Assembly: GCA_021234155.1 (NCBI GenBank)
Contig: JAJEKV010000001.1
Coordinates: 17,689,382-17,753,381 of the forward strand
Source: Isoetes taiwanensis
Lineage: Eukaryota > Streptophyta > Lycopodiopsida > Isoetales > Isoetaceae
Length of the DNA stretch: 64,000 bases
Direction: 5' to 3'
Position 1 is the first letter of the stretch. Each line of letters starts with the position of its first letter. The translations under genes were made by a program, and so were the position numbers. The notes beneath the pieces are model-generated. The model did no database searches and was not told where the DNA came from. It saw only the letters and a program-made list of their open reading frames with translations. Below are positions 1-11,392 of this stretch, in pieces.

Positions 1-930
1 TAAGACTTAATCATACTTATTTATAAGTGCTGCCCGGTCTTCATCTTTCAAGTGATCCAAGCAGATGGCAAGTCCGCTTTTTGTTTGTGGTGATGAAGTA
101 TCTAAAGTGTGAAAAAGGTTTCTTTGACTGGGTTGATCCCGAGCAACCTCGAAGTTCTCTCCATCGATTCTCAGAAAATGCTTTTACTACATGTAGCTTC
201 CATTTAGTGAAAATATTACCTCTAATAATATCCGCGATATAGGAAAGCGGTGATATGAACACTACCCGATTGGCTAATGCATTACCTTTTAAGGGCGTTG
301 GGACGTTTGAAGCGAGTGTTGGACGGATGTACATATGGTGCCGAAGTTTCTAGTTCAAAAACATGTTGTGCCGCCTGTGTTTTCCATGATTGGAATCAAA
401 GATGAATTCTTCATGATCTTAACAAAATCTGTCCATAGTATACTCCACGGGATGGGATTGCATCGAGTTTACGCTTCATCCGGCCAACTGCTTTCGACCG
501 AGAAAATCAGCCACCCAACTATGATGTGCCATGCTGTAATGAACTTTTTCTAGTTTAATATCTTCTAGCTGCAGTTTCTTGAATATTTCAACTCCTCTTC
601 AAATAATCCTTGTAGGACAAAACATGAGATCATAGCGTTCTATGTCACAACATCTCTCTCAGGCATCTACAAAAACAAGAAAAGGAAATTCCCATGCTTG
701 GCATAAGCTACAACACCATGGCAGTCGATGGAACATCTCTATAAGGAGCTTTTTGAAAAAGCCGGAGAGCATCTTTCAATTTCCCATGTTGGATGTAAGC
801 TCCAATCCAATTATAAGATTCTAAGAGAAATTTTCAGATCATCAAACTCATCCCTAGCAGCTTCCAGAGCACCACATTGTCCATACATCTGAACTAGAAG
901 GTTACCTAAATACCAGATTCAATGATATAT
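1..930 (-). pseudogene. Decayed PPR (PLS/DYW-type) gene, C-terminal part
   Basis: Read on the minus strand, this stretch gives broken but recognisable pentatricopeptide motifs in the right order. A helix pair like LGNLLVQMYGQCGALEAAR lies near 840-920. One reading GAYIQHGKLKDALRLFQKAP follows near 735-815, then MPERDVVT with AMISCF near 590-660. A late segment WVADFLGRKQLAG (near 480-525) corresponds to the MVDLLGRAG.L block found before the E/DYW tail. Stops and frame changes separate every piece, so no protein can be made. Functional PPR proteins of this class bind organelle RNA, often for C-to-U editing. The gene runs off the left edge, so whether a DYW deaminase tail follows cannot be seen. 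The PPR identity is firm; the exact boundaries are not. Confidence 0.6.
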
Positions 931-2100
931 GGCGGATAGGCATACCTTCACTGAAACCTTGGCCCACATTTTCCTGAGAATGTCACCAATTCTATTAAAC
1001 TCCTCATACAAAATTCCCTACTCAATTCCCTCCTCATACAAAATGCCTTCTTATATCATTCCAGCTACAATCATACCACTTTTTCTTCAACATCCTTCCT
1101 CTCCTGAGCCATTGAGAGACAATGAGATTCATGTGTCCGTTCTTGTTGTTTACAAAACTCCTGCACAATTAGCATTGGCAAATCCCTATAGGTCATAGGA
1201 CGACATTGAATCATTTGCAATGCAGACAGTTTGTGTAACAGCATCTCGTAAGTTTGTTCGTCTCTCATGTTGTTAGTTATATTCGTGGTGATTGGTGCAT
1301 GGCCTTGAGGAGACTAAGCTTGCTCGATTATGTTTATTTGTTCTTTTGCAAGGATGCAACTATGTGTCCTATTTTGATTTAGACTTTTGTAGTCAATGGC
1401 CCTGGATCATTGATGTTAGGAATATCTTGGGCACTAATGGCGGAGATTAGTCGTACAGTGATTTAGCCACCAAGGGGATCTAAGTATAATTTGCAGACTA
1501 CAAATGTATCCAATGCTATCTTTGCCTCATAATGTAAGGTTACTATGGACGTTAAATAATACTTCGTTTCTTCTTGTTTGAGGTGCCTATGTAGGAAAAG
1601 TTACCCACATGTTTTAAGAGCCCAGCAATGGACCAACCATGCTCTTGAAACATGTAAATAGCCCATTCTCGATCCTCTTCAAGTTTCTTGAAACGTCCAT
1701 GACATTGTGGAATGACATTGTCGAGAGGATTTTTGACATGCTAAGAGTTACAAGCAAACCCCGCTTTACCTATCATTACACCCATTACGTGGAAATAAAT
1801 AAACCAATCACAAGTTAAAGACAAATGGGCAGGATATAATGAAAGTGATGCACAAATTTGAGACCAAGGAAGCGTTAATTTGACGAAAGTAAAACATTTG
1901 GTGACTTGCTTCAGAATTCTGGATGACTTGCCCAGACTCAATTTCTCTTCACATGGAAAACCTGGATTCGGATATGGCCACGTCAACCAAAAGCAGGCGT
2001 TGAAAGAACTTTAAGTTTACGTTCCTTGTGCCGAGATTTTACGCTTACATATTGCGTGTGAATTCTATCGTACATTGATCAAGACAAGGGCCAAACCAAA
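931..2100. other. Intergenic stretch
   Basis: I see no supportable gene here. Short open frames on both strands lack motifs. A small local duplication of a CTCATACAAAAT motif occurs near 1003-1043. The last 150 bases probably contain the promoter of the gene that follows. Confidence 0.4.
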
Positions 2101-2105
2101 ACATG

Positions 2106-2112
2106 TATAAAT
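2106..2112 (+). promoter_or_regulatory. TATA box of the KFDV-domain gene
   Basis: A clean TATAAAT lies 50 bases upstream of the ATG at 2162. This spacing allows transcription to start about 25-30 bases downstream and leaves a short 5' leader. Confidence 0.55.
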
Positions 2113-2161
2113 AGGGGATGAGAACTTGATAGATTCAAGAATCTGACAACGGTTTGAAGAA

Positions 2162-2638
2162 ATGGGTTTAGTTATTTCAGCTTTATTTGGCAAAAAGAAT
2201 GGATGTGGAATCCCAGAGTATGGGCCCAATGAGAAAAATAAGCCATATACCTTCCAAGACAGCTCTGTTTTTGTTGCTAAAGTGGTGATGCCAGATCTGC
2301 CCAAAGCATGGGAACAGACACATGAAATTGTCCTGGCCATTGATATCCAAGTTCCAGCCAATAAGGTCAGTGCTTTCCAGGCCTTTGTCAATCTGCCAAA
2401 TGCTGATGAGCATACCTCCATAAATACAATAGAATTTGTAGGCTCTTTCACACAAATGGTTGGTTCACAGTCTGAAATGGTATCTCGTGCTGTTCGCTTT
2501 GGCATTGGAGACAAAATCAATGAGTTGGATTTGTCCAAGAAATCCTTTATCCTAGTCTCCATGGTCAGGCCTGGTTATACGGATTCTCCAATCATCATCA
2601 ATAACATGAGCATCACTTTAGAATCCTTAAATGAATAA
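2162..2638 (+). CDS. Stand-alone polyphenol-oxidase KFDV-domain protein
   Basis: This is an intact single-exon frame of 158 residues. Its motifs follow the C-terminal KFDV domain of plant polyphenol oxidases: KVSAFQAFVNLP (68-79, the KFDVFVN position), EFVGSF (91-96, like EFAGSF), FGIGDKINEL (113-122, like LGITELLEDL), ILVSMVRP (130-137) and a last strand IIINNMSITLE (144-154, like VTIGGIKIEL). The copper-binding tyrosinase core and the DWL domain are absent, so it cannot be an oxidase by itself. In full enzymes this domain covers the active site of the latent form. No signal or transit peptide is obvious; the start MGLVISALFG is mildly hydrophobic. A TATA box and a polyadenylation signal flank it, so it looks like a complete gene. 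Its role is unknown. It may be a regulator, a repurposed domain or a retained gene end. Confidence 0.7.
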   Translation: MGLVISALFGKKNGCGIPEYGPNEKNKPYTFQDSSVFVAKVVMPDLPKAWEQTHEIVLAIDIQVPANKVSAFQAFVNLPNADEHTSINTIEFVGSFTQMVGSQSEMVSRAVRFGIGDKINELDLSKKSFILVSMVRPGYTDSPIIINNMSITLESLNE

Positions 2639-2639
2639 A
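2634..2639 (+). terminator. Polyadenylation signal overlapping the stop codon
   Basis: AATAAA contains the TAA stop of the KFDV-domain gene. T-rich and TGTA-containing sequence follows to about 2700, as expected near a plant cleavage site. Confidence 0.4.
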
Positions 2640-2804
2640 TCTTGTTGTATACATTATTGTAAATATCATTGTAAATGGATGTTATATACATACCCTCTAT
2701 AGCGTGCATATATTCCATTTATCTTAATTACAGAACGTATCTATATTTATATTTATACAAGTGATTATACTATGAGGGAGTGTACAAATTTTGAGTCATC
2801 CAGT

Positions 2805-3645
2805 GAAGATTCTATAAAGATTCTCTTAGATTCTTCAAGGCTTAGAAAAAATTTCCCTAGATTCTCGAAGATTTCACGAAGATTCCCTTAGATTCCTCTA
2901 CATTCTCTTAAGATTCTCATAGATTCATTAAGATTCTCTTGAGTTTCCCCTAGATTATCAAAGATTAACCCAAATTTCCTCTAGATTCTCCAAGATTCTA
3001 TGTAGATTCTCCTAAATTCCCATAGATTCTATGAAGATTCCCCTGCAAAACACATCCAATGTGAAAGATTCCCTAGGATTTTACAAAGATTCTTCTAGAT
3101 TCTTAATGTTCTACAAAGATTCCTCTAGATTCTCTAAGATTATATATAGATTTTATGTAGATCCCCCTAGATTCCTTTAGATATTATGTATATTCCCCTA
3201 GATTCCATTAGATATAAGTACATTCCCCTAGATTCTCCAAGATTCCATTAAAGATCACGTAGATTCTCAAAGACTCTACGAAGATGCGCTTAGATTCTGC
3301 TAGATTTCCTAAGATTCTCATAAGATTCCCATAGATTCCCTAATTCTGTTGAGATTCCTCTAGATTCCCCAAGTTTCTATGTAGATTCTCCCAGATCCCC
3401 TTGGATTCTATGAAGACTTCCCTAGATTCTTCAAGATTTTATCAAGATTCCCCTAGATTCTCAAAGGTTTTATAAAGATTCGTTTAGATTCTTAAAGATT
3501 CTCTTGTGATTCCCATAGATTCTTTAAGATTCTATTGAGATTCCTTTACATTCTTTAAGATCCTATGAAGATTCCACTAGATTCTCTTAAATTCCCATAG
3601 ATTTCATAAAATTCCAAGATTCCAAGAAGATTCTTAATATTCGAC
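2805..3645. repeat. Degenerate AGATTC minisatellite array
   Basis: About 840 bases consist of dozens of imperfect copies of a unit of roughly 14-18 bases with cores AGATTCTC and CCCCTAGATTC. Copies differ by small indels and substitutions, so the array is old. It starts about 165 bases beyond the KFDV gene stop and ends abruptly at about 3645. No coding potential is visible. Confidence 0.8.
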
Positions 3646-5284
3646 GAAACGATGTCAATGCACTACTCATTGGAAAGCTCTCGGTGAGAGGAAGCCAATG
3701 GCATAGGCCCCACCTTCATCCGACCCATTTGCTGCAAGTTACGGGCCTTTGAAGATAATTACAAAAAAAGAAGTTTCCTCGAAATTCCTTCCATAAATGT
3801 TGGTGCCACCTCATTACTTTTTTATTAAATGAGGATGCCACCTCAACTCCTAATAAATAAATTGCAACTTAATAAAAAACTTAATGGCCAAGATTTCTCC
3901 TCCCCTTTTTGATCCAAGGGTCGAGATTGGCCACACCAAAAAGCACCTTTAGGGACCTTCCTTGCACCTTCTTTAAAAAAAAATCAAGGGCTATGATTTT
4001 TGCTTTCCCCCTTGATCCGACGGTCTAGAGTCATGGTGCATGCCCCATGCATGACCCCATGTAGATCCTAAGGCCATAGCTGTGCCACCTCATTGGCCCC
4101 TAAATAGACGGCCTAGATTGATTTGAATATGTAAACAATCCATGGGTACATCATTTCCCATGGACACATAGAATAATTATATATATTAAAGTCTTTGTAC
4201 TATAATGGGGCTATTAACTATGGGTTATGAACATCTGGGAATAAAATACGAGTTATTAATAGAGTTGGATAGCTTAGAATTGAGTTAGAAGTCATCGGTA
4301 AATGACAAAATTCTGTTTGTTCAAGTCGAATTCAGGTATCATAATCTACTGATTTGTCATCATATCCTCTCACACAAATGGTAGTATGCATCTAGTTAAA
4401 GTTAAATTCCTACGACGACATATATATATATATAGCCATTCAATGAAGCTCGCCATCGTCTATTAGAACTTCTCGGTGAAGACTCCAGTTAATAATACCA
4501 CTACCCCTACTGGATAGAGTAATGGTTAGCCCATCAAATGAGCTTTAGAAAATTAAGCAATGTTAAACGCATTATAATTGACCTACAATAGTGAAGATAG
4601 AGATGAAATGCCAATGTGATAAAGAGCTCTTACGAACATGTTCATTGCATTGATAGAGGATGGCATCTTACATACAACAACCACTTCCTTCAGCTTATGC
4701 CCATAGCTTGTGATTGCAAAAAATGTAAGTATTTCCTTTAACATATAGTGATGAAGGCCAGCACCAAATGCCCTCATTCAAAATGAAGCAGGAAGGGAAC
4801 AAATGCATGATAGACAATTTTGGGTGGCTAGAATGGAACCTGTAAAGTTTGATGTTCATAAATACGGAGTGTGAGATTGTCAAAGTTAGGATATTGAAAA
4901 AGTAACGATTATTGTATTAAATGGTCGTGAAACAAACAATCCTTAGGAGAGATAGATAGTATTCTTAGGGAAAGTGGCATTAAGATAGGAAGACCAATGA
5001 CCACATGAATTGTGGGTAAGTTACATGTTTACAAATATCCTTGATAAACTTACATCTTAGATTTTAGAGTTTAGGCATTTTTGATGAATGTGACGAGTGA
5101 AAAACTATACCAAGAGATATAACTTGGATTTGTATTCCTTAACCTCAATGAGTCTAGAGGATACAACATTAGTGATGATGTGTTAATCATATATTGTAAT
5201 GGCTTGGGATTGTTTGTGAAAATTAGTAGGGTGAGCTTGTCGAAACACCGATCAATATGGTGATGTTGTGAAGGTCGTTGATAC
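3646..5284. other. AT-rich intergenic DNA
   Basis: No gene could be supported. Visible items are a short (TA)n run near 4421-4433 and plain AT-rich sequence. Confidence 0.4.
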
Positions 5285-5458
5285 GAAAAAGCCACAACAC
5301 TAGGGATAAATTATTGTAGAGGGATAAATGTACATAAATTATTAGGAGGCAATCTAACTTTGATATAATGCGAAAGAGCCACAACACTAGGGATAAATCA
5401 TTGTAGAGGGATAAATGTACATAAATTATTAAGAGGCAATCTAACTTTGATATAATGC
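5285..5458. repeat. 87-bp tandem duplication
   Basis: Two adjacent, nearly identical 87-base units are present. The phrase GCCACAACACTAGGGATAAA begins at 5291 and again at 5378. Only a few substitutions separate them. An open frame on the minus strand carries the repeat but has no recognisable motif. Confidence 0.8.
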
Positions 5459-6685
5459 AATGATTGCAAATTTTGCCAAACATGAAAATGCGTAATGCAC
5501 CTTTACCCTGATAAAGTTCGAAAGGTTCATTTTTGGAATTCTTATTCAACATCTAGGACTTACATATTTAAACATAAATGCATAATAGCATTAATTTCCA
5601 TAGGAGTTCATTCATAACACCAGAAGTAAAGGCACCAAAGTGGTCACTATACACGCCATTCTTAGGCCAAAGGCGTTATTTTCTTTCATCTTAGGCTAGA
5701 GGGGCATGGACACACAAAAAAAAAGGGGAGCCATTGTATTAGAAAACCAAGGTAGTCAGTGGGTTTCATCTTGGGCTAATGGGGTATTGAATTTAGAAAT
5801 AAAGAGTCGTTATAATGTGAGAACCACCAACTATTACCTGCCATAATTGCAAGATTTTAGCTTAGCAGTTCCTATCAAAAGTGTAACATTGCCCCTACAT
5901 CTACAAAGTCATGCATTGCCATTATTCCTGCATGCATAAGTTCCTAACAGCCCATGCATCCATAATTGGATAGCTTAAAATACCCTGCCATCGTCAAGTC
6001 CCATAGTTGATGGACAAAATGGAATGCTGGCTGAAGGAGAAATGCCATCGGCTGGAAATCTTCAAGACTTAAAAACATTCAATGCAAAAAGAAATTGATG
6101 AGTTATAGCTCTTATATAACAAATAAAAATTCTGTAATTCTTTGTTGCAATATGAAGTTTGTTGCAATATATCGATTTAGACAGGCTGTAAATCGGGTCC
6201 ACAAATCAACTTTGGCTTGTTTTACAGTGGAATATCTGCACTGTTCGAGTAAAAGCATGGAACTTCAACACAATAAAATCAGAAATATTCAGACACATTC
6301 AACTTCAAGACAACAAAAATGTACCATGCACTATACAAAATCTGCGGGGGTTGTGACCATATTATTAAGAAAGATAAAGTGAACCGTGGTTGCCCAGCTT
6401 GGCATTAAATTCATTATCCGTTCGGGATCTGCATTGGCAAACAGACATGCAACGATGAACTAAACAACTTTAATTTTTTGTTTTAATTGGAGGCAAGTAG
6501 TCCTACAAAAATTTGACCCTCCTGATCATGATTCATGACGTTTTGGATTTCTAATTTCATGTATAATCACCAATCAACCAGAGACATAGAGCTCATTGAT
6601 ATGGTACAGGCTGCTACTTGCCATAAGGCTATGGAAGCAGCAATAAATTAACGTAACAAAAAATATTGTGCACAATCAATAAAAT
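5459..6685. other. Intergenic stretch downstream of the ARP4-type gene
   Basis: No gene is recognised. The right part should hold the 3' UTR of the minus-strand ARP4-type gene. A 95-codon plus-strand frame at 6095-6382 has no motif and is probably chance. Confidence 0.4.
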
Positions 6686-7218
6686 TCAGGGGCATTTCCT
6701 TTGTACATACGATGGCCCATGCTCCTCAAATCTGGCATTCAACAAAAAACATTAGAGTCACAAGGAGAAAAAAAAGAGCCCAACCTAAATGCCAAACCTT
6801 CCTTACTCTGCTTTCGAGAACCACATTTGCTGAAAAGATCCCAATGAAGCAAGAATATTGCCTCCGATCCAGACGCTGTAAAATATAAGATATCCAAGTA
6901 CATTAGGAAGGGTTAAGTTCTTTGCTTTAACGAATCATCAGTGTCCCCTCTGCGCCGTCAAATTCAATTTTCTATTCTCTGACCTTAAACATTCTACAAA
7001 GCAGCCAGTGCGAGTAGAGACCAAATAACCTGAATCTACGTTCTATTGCATTCCCACTTGCAAGCACTTTGACCCTTGCTGCCTGAGGTGCCTCCTGTAG
7101 AAAACAAAGATGTTAACCAGTTTACTGCTTTAACCAACCATAAATAGTTTGCTACCTCCATGAGATCCTTCTCCAGACGTTCTTTCAATTGCTGCATCGA
7201 TGCAGTACCACCAGCAAG
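6686..7218 (-). CDS. ARP4: Last four exons of an ARP4-type actin-related protein
   Basis: Four exons with canonical splice sites read continuously in frame on the minus strand. They are 7156-7218 ([21 protein letters not shown]), 7030-7094 ([10 protein letters not shown] then [11 protein letters not shown]), 6807-6875 ([13 protein letters not shown] then [10 protein letters not shown]) and 6686-6731, which ends [13 protein letters not shown] and TGA. This is the conserved actin C-terminus. The FQQMWFSK and YxQRKCP wording is typical of ARP4/BAF53, a nuclear subunit of SWI/SNF, INO80 and SWR1-type remodelling and NuA4 complexes. Introns of 60-155 bases separate these exons. The preceding exon, which should end in the phase-0 codons before LAGGT, was not found within several kilobases. 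Either a long intron follows or the gene was truncated. Nothing visible in these four exons is defective. Confidence 0.8.
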
Positions 7219-8400
7219 CTATTATTAGACAACCCAAGGGACTAAATTAGATGCAAAAAGAACTTTCAATCCTGGTAACCATAATACCTTGCATAATTGC
7301 CAAACTGACACGTAACATTAACAATGCATCCTTGGTCTGAAAAATGGGACACAACTTGATCTCCTTCACATCATTTGTTCATTACAAACTGGCCCATGGT
7401 TGTGTTCAGCATTATTTGCGAACAAAGCTCAATCAAATTGTTCCCAGCCACATAAGCATGCACTCACCACATGTGTGCATGTCGCCATGCATAATTGAAA
7501 TTGAAACTAGCATTTTGATTTGTAAATAGGCAGTAGGCTACACCATTGTATGAACGAAGGAGAGAGAGTTAACCTTCCAAAACTTCTTCCACGACCAGGG
7601 ACTTATGCAATCTGGCCATCCATGTCTGCAATCAAACAAATATGCACGTATAGCTTAGATATGTGCTTAGATATATGCATGCCATCTTGTGTGTTCCCTT
7701 GCAACGAATAAGAAAAGATCAAAATTTTCTAAACTGCAAAGTAAGAATATGAAATTAGATTCTCACAGGCTTTCACTTACAATGGGTAGAATCTTATTAT
7801 TAAGTCGCGCAACAAAGGCAGCCATCGCGTAACAAACCAAGAAATGGCATGATATACCTTTACACAAGCTCAATATCTTCAATAAGAAATTTCCTTAGAT
7901 ACTTGAATACTAATGAAATTGATGTGAACACCTATAAACATGTGCGGCATCATGTTTAACAACCACAAGCTCCAAAATATAAGCACACCAGGAGCAACAT
8001 GTCTTTTCATGTCTGCATGCCCCCAAAGGCAATGTAATAGATAAGTTATATGGTCATTCAATCCCTCTGAGCGCATGTGTAATGATCCTTCACATGTTCA
8101 TACATACTAATAATGCATATGATGATTAAGAGTAAAACTTAGGCTCCCACTTCATTTTCTTGATGCCTCTAAGCCTACATAAGAGCAACATAGATGTTTG
8201 GCAAAAGCTCATATCCAATTTTTGACAGACATAGAACACAATAAAATAGGATAAGCTGTTCTATACATAGCATAAAGAAACCAACACCTAAAAAGAATTA
8301 TGAGGGATTGATATTTCTTGTGCTGGTTCAGATTTAGCACGGAACATAAATGCAAACTCGTTGCTAATACCTTACTAATAGAGACTGAAGGCCTGTGAGA
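7219..8400 (-). other. Probable large intron or upstream flank of the ARP4-type gene
   Basis: No further ARP4 exon could be identified. One exon-like block around 7560-7630 on the minus strand is bounded by a TTGCAG acceptor and a GTTAAC donor, but it gives no recognisable peptide. The rest is AT-rich. Confidence 0.3.
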
Positions 8401-10390
8401 ATAGGAATTGCTTTGTTAGCATCAATTGCTTGCTGCCATTTTTGTATGGCATCTACACGCTAGCAGACATTTGGGTATAACTTGCAAATGCAAGATCCAT
8501 TTCTCAAGTAAGAGTATTCATTGGAAAGCTTAAGGGAAGCTCTAAAAATAAGTCTAGGCATGCATCTTCCAAATTCCTATTGTATATATGTCAAATATAG
8601 CAAAATACATTTGCTATTCTAATTCTAATTCTATAGCACAAATATGGAAGTAACTCCAAAAAGAAGGCTCTCTTGTTCTAGTAACTACTTCAAGTACATA
8701 ACACAGAGATATACATTAAAATGAAATTAAAATGAATGGCAAATAGTTCATTACCTCCTTTTTTAAATCTCCAACAACTGAGACGGCCATGCTCAACATG
8801 TTATATGTGCACCAGCTAGAAGATATTTCGGCATAACTTGCAAATGCAAGATCCATTTCTGAAGCAATAGCATCCATTAAAAAGCTTAAGGGAAGCTCTA
8901 AAAATAAGTCTAGGCACACATCTTTCAAATTCCCACTCTGTATATGCCAAATATGGCAAAATACATTTGATGTTCTAATTCTACAGCGGAGTACAAACAT
9001 GGAGGTTGACTCCAAGAAGAAAGGTCTATTGCCTGAGTAACTACTCTAAATTACATGCATAACACAGGAATACACAGGGATATACATTAAAATGAATGAC
9101 AAATAGTACATTACCTCCTATTTAAAATCTCCAACAACTGAGACGGCCATGTGCACCAGCTAGTAGATACTTGGGCATAACTTGCAAATGCAAGATCCAT
9201 TTCCCAAGCAAGAGTATCCATTGGAAAGCTTGAGGGAAGCTCTACAAATAAGTCTAGGCACACATCTTTCAAATTCCTATTGTATATATGTCAAATATGG
9301 CAAAATACATTTCCTGTTCTAATTCTACAGCAGCACAAACATGGAGGTAACTCCAAAAAAAGCTCTTGTCCGAGTAACTACTCTAAATACATGACACAGG
9401 ATGACGCAATAGTTTTTTGGGGCAATCTGCATAATGCAAACAGTCAATTCACCAGCCTCCAGAACTTTTGTGCAAAAATAAGATATTTGATACCTGAAAG
9501 TCTCTCGAACTTGACTTTAAAATTTATTGACCATCTAGTGTTTCATAGTCAACACTCCCAACCAATTCGCAACTCTCATAAGAGCATGTAACGAATTCAT
9601 CTGATCATGCCAGCACAAAAAGACGTATATAAATCAAGTATCTAATAAATGGTAAGTAATGTTACAAAATAGAAATTTCAACAAACCTCACAAATGCTAT
9701 TGGGTTAACCTGCTACTTGAGAAAAAGACACCATGTTTTGAGGACAATTTCCTTTCTTTGAAATAAAATACCATCAGGCCTAACCATGTGAAAGATGTTT
9801 TTGTTGCAGTTATCATGCCAGCTTCTATTCCTAGTACAAACTGCAACGGATCATCAAATTCACTGATGCCAAAATCTCAGCTATCTTCTTAAGGGCGGAC
9901 AAAGTTCTGGTATGGCACAAATAAGCAGATCGACCACCGATCCTTCCTGCAAAGCGGGATATCGTTCTAAGAAACGAAATATAAAGTTAATAAAAGGAGA
10001 TACTAAGCTTAAAGGTGGTTTAGAATACCGCTTCCAGCTCAAAGATCACCCTGCAAATTGTAAATCTTGATATTTCTGAAGCGAAAGAAAGCAGCTCCAC
10101 CGTGGCACTGGTCTAGCAGCCCTGCTATAGCTGCACACAATGCATCGAAATAGGGGCAAGGTTCTAAACGAGAATCGGCTGTCAAGCTAATAAAACGAAA
10201 TGCAAACAACAAAAATACAGACCGTAAACTAGATGGGGTAAGCTTGGCAGCTATGCTCTGAGCGCCTTGAATCTTTTCGTCTAGGCATGAATCTCTTCAT
10301 TTAGAACGTAGAATAGTAGCAATTACCGAAATCCCTGTCGGATCCACGAGCATCTGCGCAACCACGAGCTTACTTCCACTGCGGATTCCT
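8380..10390 (-). other. Exon-like blocks of an unidentified minus-strand gene
   Basis: Several minus-strand blocks look like exons but match no family I know. Around 8400-8460 a GCTAG-bounded block reads RVDAIQKWQQAIDANKAIPI then LTGLQSLLV. Around 8750-8880 the block inside the tandem repeat reads EMDLAFASYAEISSSWCTYN. Around 10030-10140 one reads FDALCAAIAGLLDQCHGGAA. Around 10325-10390 one reads TREYVQGIRSGSKLVVAQM and ends at a GTAATT donor. They may be exons of one gene, or remnants lying within the ARP4 locus. No shared frame could be established by eye. Confidence 0.25.
8462..9410. repeat. Three-copy tandem duplication with a unit of about 350 bp
   Basis: Three successive blocks (about 8462-8756, 8808-9118 and 9159-9410) share the same ordered landmarks. 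These are GCATAACTTGCAAATGCAAG (with GTATAACTT in the first), a CCATT..AAGCTT..GGGAAGCTC block, AAATAAGTCTAGGCA, a CAAATATGGCAAAATACATT block, a TAACTCCAAAAA block and an ATTACCTCC end. On the minus strand the middle copy has an uninterrupted frame (8716-9015) whose peptide MDLAFASYAEISSSW is partly conserved in the third copy as MDLAFASYAQVSTSW. It may therefore be duplicated exon sequence. The parent gene is not recognised. Confidence 0.7.
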
Positions 10391-10430
10391 TGAACGTATT
10401 CCCGTGTCTTTTTGTCAATAAAATCATTTC

Positions 10431-10980
10431 TGTGGCCTATACTAACTGCTTTACACCGCCTTTCTGTCCCCGTAAATTATTAGTCCCCCCCACCAAAGTA
10501 AGAATGAAGAATTGTGCACCGGATTTGCCCGTCAGCCCATGACCAAAAATTGGAAAAAAATGGATGCGGTAAGTAAGAGTAAAGATGAACCTTAAAAAGC
10601 TTCCATAGGATTTCTTAAGGAGGTCCTGCATTTTCAAAATGAATCAGTTCAGGGCTAGAAGGATAATATGGAGATGCGCAATGATCCATCCTGCTCTTTC
10701 ATTTCTTAATCGACCCAATCTCGTCCACGGAGGCTGGAAACTTAACCCCAAAAGGTAGATTTTTCTATAATGAGGCAAATAGAGAACGATTTTGGGACAT
10801 TTAAATGCCGATCAAAAACAAAGGCTGCAACAAAAGAAACGGCGATTTGAGCTTCAGTTTGGAGCTCTGCCATGGCTCCGCCGGACCTTGGTCATACGCG
10901 ATGGTCGGATGGGCAAAAGAAATGGTCTCCATCACCATTGCTGCTCCAATCCACTGAACCCCAAGGAAAGCCACAGGGGC
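10431..10980. other. Intergenic stretch
   Basis: I see no supportable gene. The sequence becomes more GC-rich from about 10,790, where the repeat region begins. Confidence 0.35.
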
Positions 10981-10984
10981 GCCA

Positions 10985-11370
10985 TCGTCGAATTCGATGG
11001 AGAAATCGAATTGGGGCTTTTGTTGTGGGCCGTCCAAATCCGAGATGGACGGTCGAGATGAAATGCCCCACGGAATCACAACTTCAATCGATGGTCCAGA
11101 TGAAATGCCTCAATTTCAAGGGCCAAGATTAAAAGCCAAAACTTCAATCGATGGTCCAGATGAAATGCCCCAATTTCAAGGGTCGAGATTAAAAGCCCCA
11201 AATCAGGGGGCTGCTTGGGGTGATTCGAGGTGTCACCATCTGCACCGTCCATCTCAGAGATGGACGGCCGAGATCAATCTCTACCAAAAGAGGTTTGCTT
11301 GGGGTGTTACGAGGTGGCACCGTCTGGGCCGTCCATCTCAGAGATGGACGGCCGAGATCAATCTCTACAC
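10985..11370. repeat. Tandem repeats with embedded CCGTCCATCTC palindromes
   Basis: Two kinds of tandem unit adjoin. The first has a period of exactly 60 bases (11081-11140 and 11141-11200, each starting ACTTCAATCGATGGTCCAGA). The second has a period of 84 bases, and each copy carries a near-perfect palindrome, CCGTCCATCTC-A-GAGATGGACGG, at 11245-11267 and 11329-11351. A diverged relative, CCGTCCAAATC then CGAGATGGACGG, lies near 11031-11052. A 131-codon plus-strand frame (10997-11392) spans the block. It is more easily explained by the absence of stops in the repeat units than by a gene. Confidence 0.7.
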
Positions 11371-11392
11371 CATGATCCAGACCTCCATATAA

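Noticed and set aside
2065-2562. 165-codon minus-strand frame over the KFDV gene
   Set aside because: Antisense shadow: only the plus-strand reading has family motifs, a TATA box and a polyadenylation signal.
9280-9591. 103-codon plus-strand frame
   Set aside because: It overlaps the third copy of the tandem duplication and has no protein-like motif.
10997-11392. 131-codon plus-strand frame
   Set aside because: It consists of tandem repeats and palindromes. Absence of stops in the repeat unit explains its length.
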